Assembly: GCA_014380365.1 (NCBI GenBank)
Contig: JACMJZ010000026.1
Coordinates: forward strand, 177,891 to 241,890
DNA from: Pyrinomonadaceae bacterium
GTDB taxonomy: Bacteria > Acidobacteriota > Blastocatellia > Pyrinomonadales > Pyrinomonadaceae
Length of the DNA stretch: 64,000 nt
Direction of reading: 5' to 3'
The notes beneath the pieces are model-generated. The model searched no databases. It had not been told where the DNA came from and worked only from the letters and a program-made list of their open reading frames with translations. This document shows positions 62,232 to 64,000 of the stretch, in pieces. The translations under genes were made by a program, and so were the position numbers. Each line of letters begins with the position of its first letter. Position 1 is the first letter of the stretch.

Positions 62232-63236
62232 ATGAAGGTCCGTGTCTGCATGATGCCTTCGCCCTTTAAGCTTCCTTCGCGCTCCTCGGGTCAATGGAAC
62301 ATTTCTCCGGGGAACATTTTTCTCGGGAACACTTCTCTCGCCACACTTTTTCGCTGCTCCCTATTCTGTCTTCTCGCCTTTACCGCCGCCGAGGTCCGTG
62401 CGGATTTAAAACCTAATCAAGCTCGCAAGTCGATCACCCGCATGCCCGGTTTTGAGTTAACCAACGGAGCGGTGCGGGTGAAGTCGGTGACGATGTCAGG
62501 GGCCGCCACGGCCGAAGCGGCAGCCGAGATCAGGACTGTCTTCAAACTCCAGAAGGACCCGCAGGGAAACTGGCGCGTCGCGGAAATCCGGACCCGCCCC
62601 TCCGTTTGGGAAGAAATCGACTTCATCGCCCGGGCGCTCAATGCGCCCAACCTAAGCACGGTGAGCAGTCCGTGCATCGCTCCCGATCCACCGTTCAAGG
62701 GCTCGTCCGCTATCCAACCCACGATGAAGCGAGCGCGTTGTCTGGTGGGAAATCTGTTGAGTGTGGAAGTGCCTTCGGATGCAGTGCGGATTCAGGAAGT
62801 TTCGCCATTGGAAATCCCACTCGCCGATCAGCCGTCAGCCGTGGTGGTAGCCTGGGTGAGAGTAGATGTTCGCTTGCTGAGCGGCCCAAAAGGTTGGCAA
62901 GTGACTGAACTGCGCACCGGCCAGAACAATTGGGCGAACCTCGATTTGATCATCGCCGCCGTCAACGAGATGAAACGTGCGCAGGCGCGGATCGAGTTGG
63001 TTGCGATAGCCAAAGCTCTGGAAACCTTTCGCGTCGAGCGCGGTTCCTACGTCGTTTCCGACAGCCACGCCGTACTCATCGACTACCTCAACCCGCGCTA
63101 TCTGCCCGTGGTAGTGCGCCTTGACCCCTGGAGCCAGCCTTACCAGTATCAGGGCAGTAGCGGCCACTTCACCCTGCGCTCCCTCGGCGCCGACGGCAAA
63201 GAAAACACCCCCGACGATATTGTCCTTGGTGTCTGA
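62232..63236 (+). CDS. Secreted protein with C-terminal pseudopilin (T2SG-like) domain
   Basis: A 334-residue protein. A hydrophobic segment (FRCSLFCLLAFTAAEVRA, about residues 38-56) acts as a signal or anchor behind a long leader. Two similar stretches follow (GAVRVKSVTMSGAATAEAAAEI; DAVRIQEVSPLEIP), which look like a repeated beta module. The last 95 residues resemble the C-terminal part of type II secretion major pseudopilins: LVAIAKALETFRVERGSYV, NPRYLPVVVRLDPWSQPYQY and SLGADGKENTPDDIVLG. The helix that normally starts a pseudopilin is here internal. It begins 8 bp after the receiver gene. The function is unknown. Confidence 0.75.
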   Translation: MKVRVCMMPSPFKLPSRSSGQWNISPGNIFLGNTSLATLFRCSLFCLLAFTAAEVRADLKPNQARKSITRMPGFELTNGAVRVKSVTMSGAATAEAAAEIRTVFKLQKDPQGNWRVAEIRTRPSVWEEIDFIARALNAPNLSTVSSPCIAPDPPFKGSSAIQPTMKRARCLVGNLLSVEVPSDAVRIQEVSPLEIPLADQPSAVVVAWVRVDVRLLSGPKGWQVTELRTGQNNWANLDLIIAAVNEMKRAQARIELVAIAKALETFRVERGSYVVSDSHAVLIDYLNPRYLPVVVRLDPWSQPYQYQGSSGHFTLRSLGADGKENTPDDIVLGV

Positions 63237-63275
63237 GCACGATCTCCAGCCTTGTTTGCCCTTAAGGGAATAGAC

Positions 63276-63388
63276 GCCTAACTCTGCGCTTGAGTTGGGG
63301 AGCGCGCGATCAGCATTCAATCTAAGGGAACAAGGCCACCTTGAGAAACATGCTCGCGCCGTCAGCTGCAAGGCATTGTTATATGGCC
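63276..63388 (-). repeat. attC-like integron recombination site A
   Basis: On the minus strand the site reads GGCCATATAAC-AA-TGCCTT at the gene end and AAGCGCA-GA-GTTAGGC at the far end. The inner arms pair as TAAC-(2 bases)-TGC(G)CTT with one unpaired base, which is the layout of attC (R''-spacer-L'' with an extrahelical base). The stop codon of the cassette gene lies inside the R'' core. Length is 113 bp. Confidence 0.7.
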
Positions 63389-63813
63389 GGCCTCACCGTT
63401 ATCAAGACAGCAGCAAAAACTGCCACTGCAATCACAACCGTTAAGACCACCAACACACGTTCTGCTGGTTCAGGATTATCTCTTGGCCCAGAGCGCTTGC
63501 GGCCGAAGAGTAGCCGGTAATGCGCTAAGATTGAAAGAACGTAACCAGCCAACAGAACTGAGCTCGCCGCACAAGCCGAGTACGGAACTTTAGCTACCGC
63601 GCTGTCTCTCAAATCTATAGAGACGAGCGGAAGGATCACCAGGACAATCGAAATCAAAGTCGCGGCAATGAGAAGCCAATCAGCTTGAGGTATCCAAACA
63701 GTCTCGTCTCGCTCGCCCATGTGCAACTCTCGCTGAATTCGGAAGAACAGCATCGCAACTCCGAAACCTGCGATGATGCTTGCTACTGTGGATAGCGTTC
63801 CAGAATCAGCCAT
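63379..63813 (-). CDS. Cassette-borne small membrane protein
   Basis: From ATG 63813 (AAAGGA before it) the protein has 144 residues with four hydrophobic segments at about 6-24, 44-66, 77-99 and 120-142, linked by a basic loop (FGRKRSGPRDNPEP). No family is recognised. Its TAA stop lies within attC site A and its start is about 40 bases after attC site B on the same strand, as expected for an integron gene cassette. A longer start at 63873 would read into the attC and is less likely. Confidence 0.75.
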   Translation of the reverse strand: MADSGTLSTVASIIAGFGVAMLFFRIQRELHMGERDETVWIPQADWLLIAATLISIVLVILPLVSIDLRDSAVAKVPYSACAASSVLLAGYVLSILAHYRLLFGRKRSGPRDNPEPAERVLVVLTVVIAVAVFAAVLITVRPAI

Positions 63814-63853
63814 GAGATTTGTCCTTTGGGCTTTCGTACGTTGGGATACATGA

Positions 63854-63958
63854 GGCCATATAACGCTGGGCATCAGCGGCGCGCACGAACCGCCGCCAGC
63901 GACAAGCCTTGCATGAGAGACATGCTAATTGCGCGTCCGCTGCATGCCTTTGTTAGGC
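63854..63958 (-). repeat. attC-like integron recombination site B
   Basis: On the minus strand it runs from GCCTAAC-AA-AGGCATGCAGCGG to CCGCTGATGCCC-AGC-GTTATATGGCC. The arms pair with extrahelical bases (TAAC-xx-GG(G)CAT and CAGCGG(A)CGCGC). Its last 11 bases are the exact complement of the R'' end of site A, as predicted for two sites bounding one cassette. Confidence 0.7.
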
Positions 63959-64000
63959 GGCACGCGCGTGTGATGCACTTCGGAAAGAAAGGAGCAAAGA

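Overview
This 64 kb window is a bacterial chromosome segment whose gene content and protein style point to an Acidobacteriota, most likely of the Blastocatellia type. The reasons are a Ser/Thr kinase of acidobacterial architecture with a multi-pass membrane tail, an MglA/MglB pair, a small microcompartment locus, an Hfq-like protein next to the division cluster, and intergenic regions full of short palindromic repeats. This assignment is inference; no rRNA or tRNA gene was found.

Region by region. 1-9622 (minus strand): a compact operon, cut by the window start, encoding a CXXCXGXG mini-protein, a von Willebrand A (vWA) lipoprotein, a small membrane protein, a tubulin/FtsZ-like protein, a large actin/Hsp70-like ATPase, a membrane-anchored coiled-coil protein and a MotA/TolQ/ExbB-like membrane protein. 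It looks like an envelope-linked machine with two cytoskeletal-type NTPases and is the best candidate for an undescribed system. 10179-14487: a transmembrane Ser/Thr kinase and a Gln/Arg-rich secreted protein beside a large compound palindrome. 14755-22303: PcrA/UvrD helicase, a four-helix-bundle (S23-type) gene inside matching inverted repeats, Ada, a radical SAM protein and an orphan AAA-type ATPase. 22337-27773: yvcK-glmU-glmS, linking carbon flux and amino-sugar precursors of peptidoglycan, and a histone-H1-like/TPR fusion. 28130-29210: mglB-mglA. 29350-33793: ruvA-ruvB-yihY-queA-GNAT. 34032-38586: Rex, a class II aldolase, an SPFH protein, one BMC hexamer, three EutN/CcmL pentamers and a Cys-motif protein, a partial microcompartment locus. 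38728-42039: LemA, a nucleotidyltransferase-like protein, a TPM-domain protein and a ZIP metal transporter.

42360-59950 is a division and cell wall cluster: mraZ, rsmH, ftsL, ftsI, a small ORF, murF, mraY, murD, ftsW, murG, murC, murB, ftsQ, ftsA and ftsZ. It starts at a clear sigma70-type promoter with three MraZ boxes and ends at a strong terminator. murE and ddl are missing from it. It is followed by an Hfq-like protein, pdxA, a lone receiver domain and a pseudopilin-like secreted protein.

The right end (63276-63958) carries two attC-like sites flanking a small membrane-protein gene. The arm pairing has the form expected of an integron gene cassette, with no integrase in view.

Across the window, intergenic spaces and several protein linkers or C-termini (PcrA, GlmU, MurD, MurG) are built from short repeat families arranged as inverted repeats, a genome-wide habit worth study in its own right.
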